The notes: generated by a model from the letters alone, not told the origin. DNA of 64,000 nucleotides from JAAYEA01 sp012689325 (GCA_036841525.1 DAITVZ010000018.1:1-64000); one strand, 5' to 3'; shown: positions 35,714 to 44,560, numbered from the stretch's first letter. Translations and numbers: made by a program.

Positions 35714-36726
35714 CGTCCGCGCCCCTCGGCCTGATAGGCGATCTCTAGCGGGCTGCCGGGCCGGAAATACGAGGCCAGGAACCCCAGCGACCGCTCCCGA
35801 TCCTCGCCGCCTTGGTCGCTCAGCAGTAGCTGCTTGCCGAACTCGGCAATGTCCACCACGATCCGCTCGTAGCGGTAATAGGCCAGCGCCACGGGATCGA
35901 CCGGCGCCGCGCCATACCCCGCGTAAAAGAGCGCCTCTTCCTCCTCCGGCCCATGCCAGCCGCCCAGCAGGCCAGCGCCAGGGAACATCAGGTCGCGCTC
36001 CTTGGGCGCCAGCAGCGGGGCGTCCCAATCCACGATATGGAGCCCGTCGCCCGCGATCAAGAGGTTCCCGGCGTGGAGGTCGGTGTGGCAGGCGATGAGC
36101 GGCAGCCCCCGCGCCCGGAGCGCCAGCGCCAGCCGCTCCGCGCGCCCCACCAGGTCGGCGATCCGGGGACGCTCCGCCCGCAGCAGCGCCGCCACCCGCC
36201 GCGCCACCGGGTCGGCTGGGTCGCCGCCCTCGGCTTGCCGCAGGAACGACTTGACCATCTCGCGCCACTCCGGCGAGTACGTCTCCCGCGGGAGGCGGCG
36301 GAGCAGCGCCTCGGGGACCGCCGCCGCGTGGATGCGCCGCAGCGCCGCGCCGAGCTCGCGCAGGTGGCGCTCCGCGAGGCGGGTCTCATAGGCGTTGCGC
36401 CCCTCGACGAAGTGGTAGAGGATCACCGCGTGCTCGCCGAGCTCGGCCCACAGCCGCCCCCCGAGGGTGGCGAGCGGGGGGATGATCGCCGCGATGCCCT
36501 GGTCGGCGTAAAAGCGGGGCAAGGCCACGGCGAGCTCGTCAAAGGCGCCGCGGCGCAGCTTGCTAAAGTAGGCCGCGCCATCCTCCGCGACGGCGCGATA
36601 GACCGCCGAGTTCACGTCGGCGCCCAGGGGGAGAAAGGCGAGCTGGGCGATGGGCAGCCCGTACTCGTCGCGCAGGCAGGCGATGATCTGGGCGTCGGGG
36701 ATGGCCGGCTTTTCGAGCGTGGTCAG
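35695..36726 (-). CDS. Aminoglycoside phosphotransferase-like small-molecule kinase, probable CTG start
   Basis: The APH/choline kinase fold: LIACHTDLHAGNLLI (catalytic Asp and Asn), then IVDWDAP (metal-binding Asp). From the GTG at 36615 the protein is 306 residues but lacks its N-terminal strand. The frame stays open upstream and reads LRDEYGLPIAQLAFLPLGAD before VNSAVYRAV, which is a normal family N-terminus. The only fitting start is CTG at 36726, overlapping the TGA of the upstream gene (CTGA). A real antibiotic-resistance role is unlikely; the substrate is unknown. Confidence 0.78.
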   Translation of the reverse strand: MTTLEKPAIPDAQIIACLRDEYGLPIAQLAFLPLGADVNSAVYRAVAEDGAAYFSKLRRGAFDELAVALPRFYADQGIAAIIPPLATLGGRLWAELGEHAVILYHFVEGRNAYETRLAERHLRELGAALRRIHAAAVPEALLRRLPRETYSPEWREMVKSFLRQAEGGDPADPVARRVAALLRAERPRIADLVGRAERLALALRARGLPLIACHTDLHAGNLLIAGDGLHIVDWDAPLLAPKERDLMFPGAGLLGGWHGPEEEEALFYAGYGAAPVDPVALAYYRYERIVVDIAEFGKQLLLSDQGGEDRERSLGFLASYFRPGSPLEIAYQAEGRGRKTQSH

Positions 36727-37397
36727 GCCTCTTTCTGCGGGGGTTCGGTGGGGAGGTCCCGCAGGTGCGCGACGCTCCCCCAGGTCAGCAGCCGCCAGCG
36801 CTTGGGCTTGACCGCAAAGACGTTGATGGCCGCGTTATAGAGCGAGTGGTGCCATACCATCCCCAGCGGCAGCTCCACCGCCTTGTGGAACAGGTCGATC
36901 AGCACGCCGCCGTGGGTCACCACCAGCGCTACGCCGCCGGGGTGGGCCGCGGCGATCTCTTGCACGCAGGCGACGGCGCGGGTGTAGCATTGCCGGAAGC
37001 TTTCGCCGCCGGGGAGGGCATAGTCGGGGTCGTTGGCCTCCAGCGCGGCGGCCTCGGCGGGGTGGTCGGAAGCAAAGTCGGCCAGGGTGCGGCCCTCCAG
37101 GATGCCCAGCCCGAGCTCGCGCAGGCGGGGCTCGTCGTGGACCGGCAGCCCCAGCCGCGCGGCGATGGTATCGGCGGTCTGGCGCGCCCGGCCGAGGTCG
37201 CTGGAATAGATCGCCTGGATGCCCTGGTCGGCCAACGCTTCGGCCAGCGCGGCGGCCTGTCGCCGGCCCAACTCGGTGAGCGGGCTATCGAGCTGGCCTT
37301 GCTCCAGGCGGCGCACGTTCCATTCGGTCTGGCCGTGGCGGACCGCGATGATGGTGGTAGAAGTCTGATTCACAATATCGGCCCTGTGCTCTGGCAT
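36723..37397 (-). CDS. Histidine phosphatase family protein (phosphoglycerate mutase-like)
   Basis: 224 residues. The phospho-His motif VRHGQTEWN lies near residue 20, with Arg in SDLGRARQTA, Glu in RELGLGILEG and the second His in VVTHGGV. It is a family of broad phosphatases and mutases (CobC/PhoE/Gpm-type); the substrate cannot be told. It overlaps the following kinase-like gene by 4 bases, suggesting coupled expression. Confidence 0.9.
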   Translation of the reverse strand: MPEHRADIVNQTSTTIIAVRHGQTEWNVRRLEQGQLDSPLTELGRRQAAALAEALADQGIQAIYSSDLGRARQTADTIAARLGLPVHDEPRLRELGLGILEGRTLADFASDHPAEAAALEANDPDYALPGGESFRQCYTRAVACVQEIAAAHPGGVALVVTHGGVLIDLFHKAVELPLGMVWHHSLYNAAINVFAVKPKRWRLLTWGSVAHLRDLPTEPPQKEA

Positions 37398-37443
37398 ACT
37401 AGGGTTAAGCTCTGGCTTTGGTGTCTACCATGCTTGCGGATCG

Positions 37444-37845
37444 TTAGTCACTCCGGCGAAGGTGGAAGACAATTGCCCTTCGGGTCTGACCGGTGCTATC
37501 AGGTGCCTTTTTCCACTCGTAGCCCGTGCAAACCATCTGGCCTCTGTAGCGCACGCTGCCGGGTCCCGCGGATTCGAAGAGATGCAGTTCTTCGCCGTTA
37601 GCCACATGATCGCGGATCGCCCTGTTTCCGCGGGAAAACTCCATGTCACCCGTCTGGCCCTCCCCTGTGTACAGGTAGAGGCCTTCCCCAGCCCATCCAT
37701 CAAGGTATCCGTACTGCTTGCCCTGCTGCCCAGCGAAGATGAGGATGATTGGATACTTGCTGGGTGTGCTAATGCCGCCTTGGACCTGGCCGCCGTACTG
37801 GTCGTGGAGATCCTTTCGGACGTATACTCGGCCCTTTTCGAACAT
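37444..37845 (-). CDS. Orphan SRA-like domain, as in ScoMcrA-type modified-DNA endonucleases
   Basis: 133 residues that resemble the N-terminal SRA-type reader domain of HNH endonucleases of the ScoMcrA group: DQYGGQVQGGISTPSKYP, YGYLDGWAGEGLYLYTGEGQ, GDMEFSRGNRAIRDH and LHLFESAG. The HNH domain is absent; the frame stops after FHLRRSD and the next gene starts at once. Base composition is visibly less GC-rich than its neighbours, suggesting transfer. AAGGAGA precedes ATG. It could be a stand-alone modified-base reader or the remnant of a restriction enzyme. The family call is from recalled motifs. Confidence 0.7.
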   Translation of the reverse strand: MFEKGRVYVRKDLHDQYGGQVQGGISTPSKYPIILIFAGQQGKQYGYLDGWAGEGLYLYTGEGQTGDMEFSRGNRAIRDHVANGEELHLFESAGPGSVRYRGQMVCTGYEWKKAPDSTGQTRRAIVFHLRRSD

Positions 37846-37892
37846 GGTTCTGTTCTCCTTCTAGGGAATCAAGGGGCCCGCCAGCTATTATC

Positions 37893-38249
37893 TTAACCCG
37901 CCGCCTCCCACGCCTCGCGCAGCCAGGCGCGCACCTCGGCGTCCACCGCGGCGGCGTCATACAGCTCCAGGTGGTGGGTGAAGCGGCCGGGGTATGGCTC
38001 CACGATCTCTTTCCAGCGCGACGAGCCGTCGCGGCGGCGCAGCCCGATGGTCAGCGCCAGCGAGGCGGCCCCCCGGCGCAGATACTGCCCCGGTATCCAG
38101 GCCCAGGCGAAGGCGATGCGCCGCCGGAAGGCGACCTGGCTCTTGCTGACGCGCAGCTCCACCTCGCCCAGCTCCTCCGCCGCGCGGCGCACGGCCTCGA
38201 ACAGCTCCCGCGCCTCGTCGCGCCCCGCGAAGAACTCGTCCAGCGTCAT
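37893..38249 (-). CDS. DUF5655-like small protein
   Basis: 118 residues starting MTLDEFFAGRDEARELFEAV, with a conserved core LRVSKSQVAFRRRIAFAWAWI and YPGRFTHHLELYD near the end. Proteins of this type occur alone or at the C-terminus of larger proteins; the role is unknown. ATG at 38249 overlaps the stop of the upstream beta-propeller gene by 4 bases. The longer open frame to 38468 is a shadow of that gene. Confidence 0.75.
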   Translation of the reverse strand: MTLDEFFAGRDEARELFEAVRRAAEELGEVELRVSKSQVAFRRRIAFAWAWIPGQYLRRGAASLALTIGLRRRDGSSRWKEIVEPYPGRFTHHLELYDAAAVDAEVRAWLREAWEAAG

Positions 38250-39226
38250 TCGGCCAGCGCCAGATCCGCCAGATAGATGGCGCAAGGCGCCTGCCCCACG
38301 CCCGACCCCTCGTGGCTCGAATACCAGGAGACGAGTCCTCGCCCGGGGCCGGTCTCCACGAAACCGGGGTACGAGTTGTCGCCGCCGCTGGGGAGCGCGG
38401 CGATCTCGACCAACCGGTCGTCCACCAGCCAATAGAGCATGGTGATCGCCCGGTCGCCGTCGAGCCACTTGCGCCCGCCCACCAGGTAACGGTCGCCCCA
38501 GCGCGCCAGCAGCGGCCCGCCGACGTTGCGGTCCAGGTCGCGGCGGCTCCAGTCACGATAGGGGGGCCGGGCGCGCAAGAGCTGCGCCGTCATGCCCAGC
38601 GGCCGCCGCGCGAGGGCGACGATGGCCCCGTCCGGCTCGAAGCAAAAGGCGGTTTCGTCGCCGTACTCCTCCTGGAAAAGCCCCGCCGTCTGGAAGCGCA
38701 GGCCGTCGTCCGAGACCAGCAGCGCCGACTCGGTGAGCGGCCGGGCCTCGGCCATGGTGGCGGTGGGGGCGAGGCCCCGCTTGCGCCGCCCGCAGAGGTA
38801 GGCCTTGCCCTCATGGGCCGCCGCGCGCCAGATATAATGCCCCTGCGTCCCCTCCAGAAAGCGCGGGCCGCGCCAGGTCTTGCCGTCCGTCGTCCAGCAG
38901 CCGTAGCCCTGCTGGTCGTTCTGCTCGCGCTCCCGCCGCCCATCGGCCAGCCAGGTTCCCGAATAGACGAACAGCGCGTCGCCCAGCGCCAGGAAATGGG
39001 GGTCGCGCACGTCGCGATCGGGGACGTGGAAGGCGTGGGCCAGCCGCCAGTGGACCGTGTCCAGGCTGTGCAGGATGAGGATGCGGGACGAGTCGTAGAC
39101 CATGTGCCCGTCGATGCACGAGCGAAAGGTCAAATAGTACGCGCCCTTGAAATGCACGAGGTCGGTGAAGGCGTTGTGGTTCCCGTCGTTATATACCTGA
39201 CGGATGTTCTGGATTTGCACGGACAT
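38246..39226 (-). CDS. Beta-propeller protein, sialidase/GH43-like
   Basis: 326 residues from the ATG at 39226, with GGGGAGG upstream. Repeated short beta motifs occur: HNAFTDLVHFKGAYYLTFR, WRLAHAFHVPDRDVRDPHFL, GCWTTDGKTWRGP and DETAFCFEPDGAIVALARR. They look like five or six propeller blades with Asp-box-like turns, as in exo-sialidases and GH43-like enzymes. There is no signal peptide. Catalytic residues could not be fixed, so this is a fold-level call. Confidence 0.65.
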   Translation of the reverse strand: MSVQIQNIRQVYNDGNHNAFTDLVHFKGAYYLTFRSCIDGHMVYDSSRILILHSLDTVHWRLAHAFHVPDRDVRDPHFLALGDALFVYSGTWLADGRREREQNDQQGYGCWTTDGKTWRGPRFLEGTQGHYIWRAAAHEGKAYLCGRRKRGLAPTATMAEARPLTESALLVSDDGLRFQTAGLFQEEYGDETAFCFEPDGAIVALARRPLGMTAQLLRARPPYRDWSRRDLDRNVGGPLLARWGDRYLVGGRKWLDGDRAITMLYWLVDDRLVEIAALPSGGDNSYPGFVETGPGRGLVSWYSSHEGSGVGQAPCAIYLADLALAE

Positions 39227-39246
39227 GGCAGCCTCCCCTGGCTGAT

Positions 39247-40359
39247 CTAGAGCAGCTCGGCCACCGCTGCGCAGGGCAGCCCAAAGGCCTCCGCCACCGC
39301 GCGGTAGGTGACCTGGCCGCTGTGGACGTTCACGCCCTTGGCCAGCGCGGGGTTGGCCCCCACCGCCGCCGCCAAGCCCCGCTGCGCCAGTTGCAGCGCG
39401 TAGGGGAGCGTCTGGTTGGAGAGGGCGTAGGTGGAGGTGCGCGGCACGGCGCCCGGCATGTTGGGGACGCAATAGTGCAGCACGCCATCCACGAAATAGG
39501 TCGGGTTGCTGTGGCTGGTGGGGTGGGTGGTGGCGATGCAGCCGCCCTGGTCCACCGCCACGTCCACGATCACGCTGCCCGGCTTCATGCCGGCGACCAT
39601 CTCGCGGGTGACCACCTGGGGCGCCTTGGCCCCCTTGATCAGCACCGCGCCGATCACCACGTCCGCCCGGCGCAGCGCCTCGGCGATGTTGTGGCGGTTG
39701 GAGACCAGCGTGATCAGGTTGCCGCGCAGGATCTCGGTGAGGTAGCGCAGCCGGTCGGTGTTCACGTCCAGGATGGCCACGTGCGCGCCCATCCCCAGCG
39801 CCACCAGCGCCGCGTTGGTCCCCACGATCCCGCCGCCGACGATGACCACGTCCGAGGGTGGCACGCCGGGGACGCCGCCCAGCAGCTTGCCGCGCCCGCC
39901 GTTCATCTTTTCCAGGTAGTGGGCGGCGATCTGGATCGACATCTTGCCCGCCACCTCGCTCATGGGCGTCAGGAGCGGCAGCGCGCCGTCGGCCAGCTCC
40001 ACCGTCTCGTAGGCGATGGCCGTCACCCGCCGCCGCATCAGCTCGCGGGTCAGCTCCTCGGCGGCGGCGAGGTGGAGGTAGGTGAATAGCAGCAGCCCCT
40101 CCCGCAGGTGGTCGTACTCGGAGGGCAGGGGCTCTTTCACCTTCATGATCATCTCGGCCTGCCGCCAGACCTCCGCCGCGGCGGGCACGATCTCGGCCCC
40201 GCTGGCGGCATAGGCGGCGTCGTCAAAGCCGCTGCCCGCGCCGGCGCCGCTTTCCACCAGCACCTGGTGCCCGGCCTGGGCCAGCGTCTCCACCGCGCCG
40301 GGGGTCGCGGCCACCCGATACTCCTGGTCCTTGATCTCTTTGGGTATGCCGATGATCAT
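39247..40359 (-). CDS. ald: Alanine dehydrogenase
   Basis: NAD-dependent interconversion of alanine and pyruvate plus ammonia. It has 370 residues, usual for the family. IPKEIKDQEYRVAATP starts the protein, the substrate Lys lies in MKVKEPLP and the catalytic His in TYLHLAAAEELT. The Rossmann glycine motif is VVIVGGGIVGTNAA, and the NMPGAVPRTSTYALSN block is typical. It is 39 bases downstream of the nucleotidyltransferase gene. Confidence 0.96.
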   Translation of the reverse strand: MIIGIPKEIKDQEYRVAATPGAVETLAQAGHQVLVESGAGAGSGFDDAAYAASGAEIVPAAAEVWRQAEMIMKVKEPLPSEYDHLREGLLLFTYLHLAAAEELTRELMRRRVTAIAYETVELADGALPLLTPMSEVAGKMSIQIAAHYLEKMNGGRGKLLGGVPGVPPSDVVIVGGGIVGTNAALVALGMGAHVAILDVNTDRLRYLTEILRGNLITLVSNRHNIAEALRRADVVIGAVLIKGAKAPQVVTREMVAGMKPGSVIVDVAVDQGGCIATTHPTSHSNPTYFVDGVLHYCVPNMPGAVPRTSTYALSNQTLPYALQLAQRGLAAAVGANPALAKGVNVHSGQVTYRAVAEAFGLPCAAVAELL

Positions 40360-40398
40360 CTGGGTTCTTCACGCTTTCCGCGATCGTGGCTGTTGGTT

Positions 40399-41388
40399 CT
40401 ATTCGCCGTTGCCCGTCAAGTCCACCACCGACGAGTCGCCGACGTTCAACTGCTCAAAGGCGCGGCGGACGTGGGCCTCGCTCCCGATGAGCGAGCCGGT
40501 GAGCATGGCCTTTTCCACCACCGCGCCCTCGTTGATCACCGAGTCCGTGATGATGGCGTGGCGGACCACGGCGCCGTCGGCCACGGTGACGTAGGGCCCC
40601 ACCACCGAGTTCTCGACCTTGGCGGAGGGGGCGATATAGACCGGCGGGATCAGCACCGAGTTGGTGGTGGGGGCGGCCTGTCCGCCGCTGCGCTCCAAGA
40701 GGAAGCGGTTGGTGTGCAGCACCGTCTCGCGCTGGCCGCAATCCTCCCAGACCTCCACCGGCTCGGCCACCAGCTTGGCCCCGCGGTCGATCATGAGCTG
40801 CAGCGCGTCGGCGATGTAATACTCGCCCTTGTTCTTGACCCCGCGGCGGATCAGCTCGGCGGTGCAATCGATAAAGCCCGGCCCGTCCTTGACGTAATAG
40901 ACGCCGATCACCACCAGCCGATTGCTCATGTCCGAGGGCTTCTCGATCAGCCGCGCGATATAGCCGTCCTTGACCACGGCCACGCCAAAGCGGCGGGGGT
41001 CTTCCACCTCTTTGACGTAGAGCACGCCATCGGCCTGCAGGTCGCCCAGGGCGGCCAGGTTGGCCTCGAAAATGGTGTCCACAAAGGCGATGAGCGTCGG
41101 GCCGGTGATATAGTCCTTGGCCAGATAGATGGCGTGGGCCTGCCCGAGCAGTTCTTTCTGCTCCACGTAGCGCGCCTTGAAATCATAGTGGGCGTCCACG
41201 TAGGCCTTGATCTGGTCGCCGAGGTAGCCGACGATGAAAATGATCTCCTCGACGTCCAGCCCCTTAAAGCCGTCGAGGATGTGGCCCAGCACCGGCTTGC
41301 CGGCCACGTTGATCAGCGGCTTGGGGTGGGAATAGGTGTGCGGGCGCAGGCGCTTGCCCAGGCCCGCCAGGGGAATCACGATTTTCAT
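40399..41388 (-). CDS. Sugar-1-phosphate nucleotidyltransferase with left-handed beta-helix tail
   Basis: 329 residues. The nucleotidyltransferase domain (about 1-235) has PLAGLGKRLRPHTYSHPKPL and the metal Asp in AFVDTIF. The tail (about 245-310) has hexapeptide-like repeats (VYIAPSAKVENSVVGPYVTV). It resembles glucose-1-phosphate thymidylyl- or uridylyltransferases. The sugar and base are not decided by the motifs seen. It is a cytoplasmic supplier of activated sugar for surface glycans. Confidence 0.88.
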   Translation of the reverse strand: MKIVIPLAGLGKRLRPHTYSHPKPLINVAGKPVLGHILDGFKGLDVEEIIFIVGYLGDQIKAYVDAHYDFKARYVEQKELLGQAHAIYLAKDYITGPTLIAFVDTIFEANLAALGDLQADGVLYVKEVEDPRRFGVAVVKDGYIARLIEKPSDMSNRLVVIGVYYVKDGPGFIDCTAELIRRGVKNKGEYYIADALQLMIDRGAKLVAEPVEVWEDCGQRETVLHTNRFLLERSGGQAAPTTNSVLIPPVYIAPSAKVENSVVGPYVTVADGAVVRHAIITDSVINEGAVVEKAMLTGSLIGSEAHVRRAFEQLNVGDSSVVDLTGNGE

Positions 41389-41463
41389 GGGGTGTCCTCC
41401 TCGACACAGGTTAACCGGTAATACGCGCGCGGGCCTCGCCCCCTTCGATCGGCTTGGGGCGCC

Positions 41464-42939
41464 CTACGCGCAGGGCGGCGCCTGCGTGTGCCAGTCGGTG
41501 GCCTGCTCGTAGGCATGGGCCACCCGCAGAATGGTCGCCTCATCGAAAGCCCGGCCCAGCACCTGCATCCCCACCGGCAGTCCCGCGAGCTGGCCGCAGG
41601 GGACCGAGAGGCCGCAGAGCCCGGCCAGGTTCAGCGAGAGCGTGAAAATGTCGCCCAGGTACATCTGCAAGGGATCGTCCACCTTTTCGCCGATCTTGAA
41701 GGCGGTGGTGGGCGTGGTGGGGGCGATCAGGGCGTCGTAGCGCTCCCAGGCGCGGTCGAAATCGCCGCGGATCAAGGTGCGGACCTTTTGTGCCTTCAGG
41801 TAGTACTGGTCGTAATATCCCGCGGAGAGGGCATAGGTCCCCAGCATGACGCGCCGCTTGACCTCGGCGCCAAAGCCGTGTTGCCGGGTGCGCCGGTAGC
41901 TATCCCACATGTCCACCGCGTCGGGGAAGGCGTAGCCGTACTTGACCCCGTCGAAGCGGGCTAGGTTGGCCGAGGCCTCCGCCGGGGCGATGAGGTAATA
42001 GACGGGCAGCGCGTAGCGGGTATGGGGCAGGGAGACCGGCCCGATCTCGGCGCCCAGCCCCTTCAGCACGGCCAGCGCCTCGCGGATGGTCTCGGCCATC
42101 CCCGGCTGCATCCCCTCGCAGAGGTACTCCTCCGGCACGCCGAGCCGCAGCCCCTTGACGCCCCCGGCCAGTTGCTCGACATAATCGGGGACGGGCAACG
42201 GCGCGGAGGTGGCGTCCAGCGGGTCGTGCCCGGCGATGGCGCGCAGCAAGAGCGCCGCGTCGCGGGTATCCCGGGCCAAGCAGCCGATCTGGTCCAGCGA
42301 GGAGGCAAAGGCCACCAGCCCATAGCGCGAGACGCGCCCATAGGTGGGCTTGATCCCGACCACGCCGCAGAAAGCGGCGGGCTGGCGGATGCTCCCGCCG
42401 GTATCGGAGCCGAGGGCGCCCAGCGCCTCGCCTGCGGCCACCGCCGCGGCGCTGCCGCCGCTGGAGCCGCCGGGGACGCGCTCCAGGTCCCAGGGGTTGC
42501 GGGTGGGGCCAAAGGCCGAGCCCTCCGTGGAGGAGCCCATGGCGAACTCGTCGGTGTTGGTCTTGCCCAAGATCACCGCGCCCGCCTCGCGCAGCTTGGC
42601 CACCACCGTGGCGTCATAGGGGGAGCGGTAGCCTTGCAGAATCCTGGAGCCGCAGGTGGTGGGCAGGTCGCGGGTGCAGATCACGTCCTTGATCGCCAGG
42701 GGGACGCCCAGGAGCGGCGCGTCGTCGCCGGCGGCGCGGCGGCGGTCGGCCTCGCGGGCCTGGGCCAGCGCCCCCGCGGCGTCCAGCGTCAGGTAGGCGT
42801 GCAGGCGCGGGTCCACCGCCTCGGCGCGTGCCAGCAGCGCCTGGGTCAGCTCCACGGCGGAGATCGCGCCGCGCCGCAGCGCCAGCAGCGCCTCGTGAAT
42901 GGTCAGGTGGGTCAAGTCGCTCGGCAGGGATGGCCGCAT
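41464..42939 (-). CDS. gatA: Asp-tRNA(Asn)/Glu-tRNA(Gln) amidotransferase subunit A
   Basis: The glutaminase subunit of the GatCAB complex. It has 491 residues. The amidase catalytic triad is Lys in PLAIKDVICTRD, cis-Ser in GSDTGGSIRQPA and the nucleophile Ser in the GGSSGGSAAAVAAG region. GLCGLSVPCGQ near the C-terminus also fits. It follows gatC by 32 bases; gatB is not in the window. Confidence 0.96.
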   Translation of the reverse strand: MRPSLPSDLTHLTIHEALLALRRGAISAVELTQALLARAEAVDPRLHAYLTLDAAGALAQAREADRRRAAGDDAPLLGVPLAIKDVICTRDLPTTCGSRILQGYRSPYDATVVAKLREAGAVILGKTNTDEFAMGSSTEGSAFGPTRNPWDLERVPGGSSGGSAAAVAAGEALGALGSDTGGSIRQPAAFCGVVGIKPTYGRVSRYGLVAFASSLDQIGCLARDTRDAALLLRAIAGHDPLDATSAPLPVPDYVEQLAGGVKGLRLGVPEEYLCEGMQPGMAETIREALAVLKGLGAEIGPVSLPHTRYALPVYYLIAPAEASANLARFDGVKYGYAFPDAVDMWDSYRRTRQHGFGAEVKRRVMLGTYALSAGYYDQYYLKAQKVRTLIRGDFDRAWERYDALIAPTTPTTAFKIGEKVDDPLQMYLGDIFTLSLNLAGLCGLSVPCGQLAGLPVGMQVLGRAFDEATILRVAHAYEQATDWHTQAPPCA

Positions 42940-42971
42940 GGTGGTCCTTTCTGGTCGCCGGCGCGGGGCGA

Positions 42972-43280
42972 TTACTCGTCGAGGATGGGATGAACCTTGA
43001 ACTGCCCGTCTTGCTGGGCCGGCGCGTTGGCCAGGGCTTGCGCCTGGGCCAGCGAAGGGGCGACGCGGTCCTCGCGCATGCCGGGGCGCTCGGCCTCGCC
43101 GCTATCCAGCCCCTGCGCGGTGGGGAGGACGCCCTCCGTGTCCACTTGTTGCAGCATCGCGGCATAGTCCAGGATGGCGGAAAGCTGCTCCTGGAACATC
43201 TGGGCCTCCTGGGGGGTCAGCCCCAGCTTGGCCAGCTCGGCGATATGCTCCACTTCCGCCAGGGTGAGCGTATTGGACAT
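42972..43280 (-). CDS. gatC: Asp-tRNA(Asn)/Glu-tRNA(Gln) amidotransferase subunit C
   Basis: 102 residues, normal length. LTLAEVEHIAELAKLGLTPQE is the typical start, and the DRVAPSLAQAQALANAPAQQDGQF segment near the end is the usual GatA-GatB belt. It stabilises GatA. GGAGGAACC precedes ATG. Confidence 0.95.
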   Translation of the reverse strand: MSNTLTLAEVEHIAELAKLGLTPQEAQMFQEQLSAILDYAAMLQQVDTEGVLPTAQGLDSGEAERPGMREDRVAPSLAQAQALANAPAQQDGQFKVHPILDE

Positions 43281-43310
43281 GGTTCCTCCGCATGACGAGA
43301 TTGCCTTCTA

Positions 43311-43339
43311 AATGTACGCAGAATGGCCGGGTTGCGCAA
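43311..43339 (-). promoter_or_regulatory. Likely promoter of gatCA
   Basis: On the minus strand TTGCGC (43334-43339), a 17-bp spacer and TACATT (43311-43316), about 30 bases before the gatC ATG. Confidence 0.45.
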
Positions 43340-43362
43340 ATGTAGCGGCCAGGGCAGCAAAG

Positions 43363-43427
43363 GGCCACGAATCGCCTGGGCGGCGCGGGAAGGGCCTCCC
43401 CCGCCCCGCGCCCTTCGATTCGTGGCC
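43363..43427. repeat. Long inverted repeat between the eight-gene operon and gatC
   Basis: Outer arms 43363-43374 and 43416-43427 (GGCCACGAATCG, 12 bp perfect), with further GC-rich pairing inside. No T-run follows on the minus strand. It may end the upstream operon in a factor-dependent way or be a processing site. Confidence 0.5.
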
Positions 43428-43473
43428 TGGCCGTGTTCGCACAGGTTGTTGCGTCAGCGTGAGCTGGCGCGGC

Positions 43474-44556
43474 TCATCCCGCTGGATCCTCTTGGATCAG
43501 GTCCAGGTTGGTGAGGGGGACCGCCAGCTTGCGCCCGTCGTCCAGCAGCACGCGCACGCCCCAGAAAGCGATGCCGGTGTCCGGGTCCTGCAACCGCTGG
43601 GCTGCGTCGGCCACCTGCCCGGCGAGGCCGGCATAGGGCGCCCGGGTCAAGAGCACGCGGGTGCCCGCCGTCGCCTCGCCCCATTGGGCGGCGGCGCGGG
43701 TGGCCTCCTGGTCGCTGGGCAGCGCGATCATGATCTCGGGCCGGGCCGAGGCGCGCGCGGCCTGGCGCGGCGCCACCATCGCCTCGCGGCCCTGGTGCTT
43801 TTCGAAAAGCGCATGGGCGGCCTGCGACATGGGCATCTCGCCAAAGCCCTGCATCGCCACCACCGGATAGTCCAGCCCCGCGGCGTGCTCGCGCAGGTTG
43901 GCATCGATGCCGCCCACCACGATCGCCCGGACCTTGGCCTCTTGCGCCTTGTCCAGCGCCTCCCGGGTCACGGACGCGCCGCCCACCACCAGCGCGCCAT
44001 GGCAACTGGAATCGATCAGGTCGGCGGTCAGCGGCTGCTCCCGCTCGCCGATGACGCGCACGATGCCATAGCCCTCTTTCCCCGAGCTCCAGGCGCCGCG
44101 CACCAGCGCGCCGGTGGAGGCGATCACCGCGCCCCGGTCGGGGATGACGTTGATGACCTCGCCGCGGACGTTGGCGCGCAGCTCGAGCGTGACCGGCTCG
44201 CGCTCCAAGAGGATGCGCCCCTGCGCCACGGAGGCGATGCTCCCGGACACCGGGGCCACGCACTTTTTGCGGAATAGCCCGAAAACGCCGCCCTTGGCCG
44301 CCAGCACCTGGCGCTCCTGGACATCCTCGCCCTCGGCCTTGACCATGTAGCGGGGCAGCGCCGAGTTGCCGACGCCCAGGGCCCGCGCGGCGTTCAGGGC
44401 ATAAAGCGCGCCCGGTTGCAGCGCCCGCGCCACCACGTCCGTCGCCTCGAGCTTGTCGCCCACGCGCACCAGAACCTGGCCGGGGATCGGCAGCAGGCGC
44501 TCCCATTCGAGCCTCGCGAACGCGACCACGCCAACCGGCGGGCGATATCCTGTCAT
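43474..44556 (-). CDS. Conserved hypothetical protein with KOW-like C-terminus
   Basis: 360 residues from ATG 44556, with GGGAGG 8 bases upstream. The N-terminal third (RPPVGVVAFARLEWERLLPI) has no assignable fold. The middle reads as a beta-sandwich biotinyl-like region (CVAPVSGSIASVAQGRILLE). Then a Rossmann-like stretch with AIVVGGIDANLREHAAG. The last 50 residues hold a KOW-like motif (GLAGQVADAAQR, LDDGRKLAVPLTNLDLI). It is the last gene of the eight-gene operon and starts 4 bases after the MutL-like gene. Not recognised beyond this. Confidence 0.75.
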   Translation of the reverse strand: MTGYRPPVGVVAFARLEWERLLPIPGQVLVRVGDKLEATDVVARALQPGALYALNAARALGVGNSALPRYMVKAEGEDVQERQVLAAKGGVFGLFRKKCVAPVSGSIASVAQGRILLEREPVTLELRANVRGEVINVIPDRGAVIASTGALVRGAWSSGKEGYGIVRVIGEREQPLTADLIDSSCHGALVVGGASVTREALDKAQEAKVRAIVVGGIDANLREHAAGLDYPVVAMQGFGEMPMSQAAHALFEKHQGREAMVAPRQAARASARPEIMIALPSDQEATRAAAQWGEATAGTRVLLTRAPYAGLAGQVADAAQRLQDPDTGIAFWGVRVLLDDGRKLAVPLTNLDLIQEDPAG

Positions 44557-44560
44557 GTGG

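Noticed and set aside
35695..36726. Aminoglycoside resistance gene
   Set aside because: Only the general kinase motifs are shared. The chromosomal setting beside a histidine phosphatase gives no sign of resistance.
37444..39226. Defence island around the SRA-like gene
   Set aside because: Neighbours are a phosphatase, DUF5655, a beta-propeller protein and ald. No nuclease, methylase, toxin or integrase was seen.
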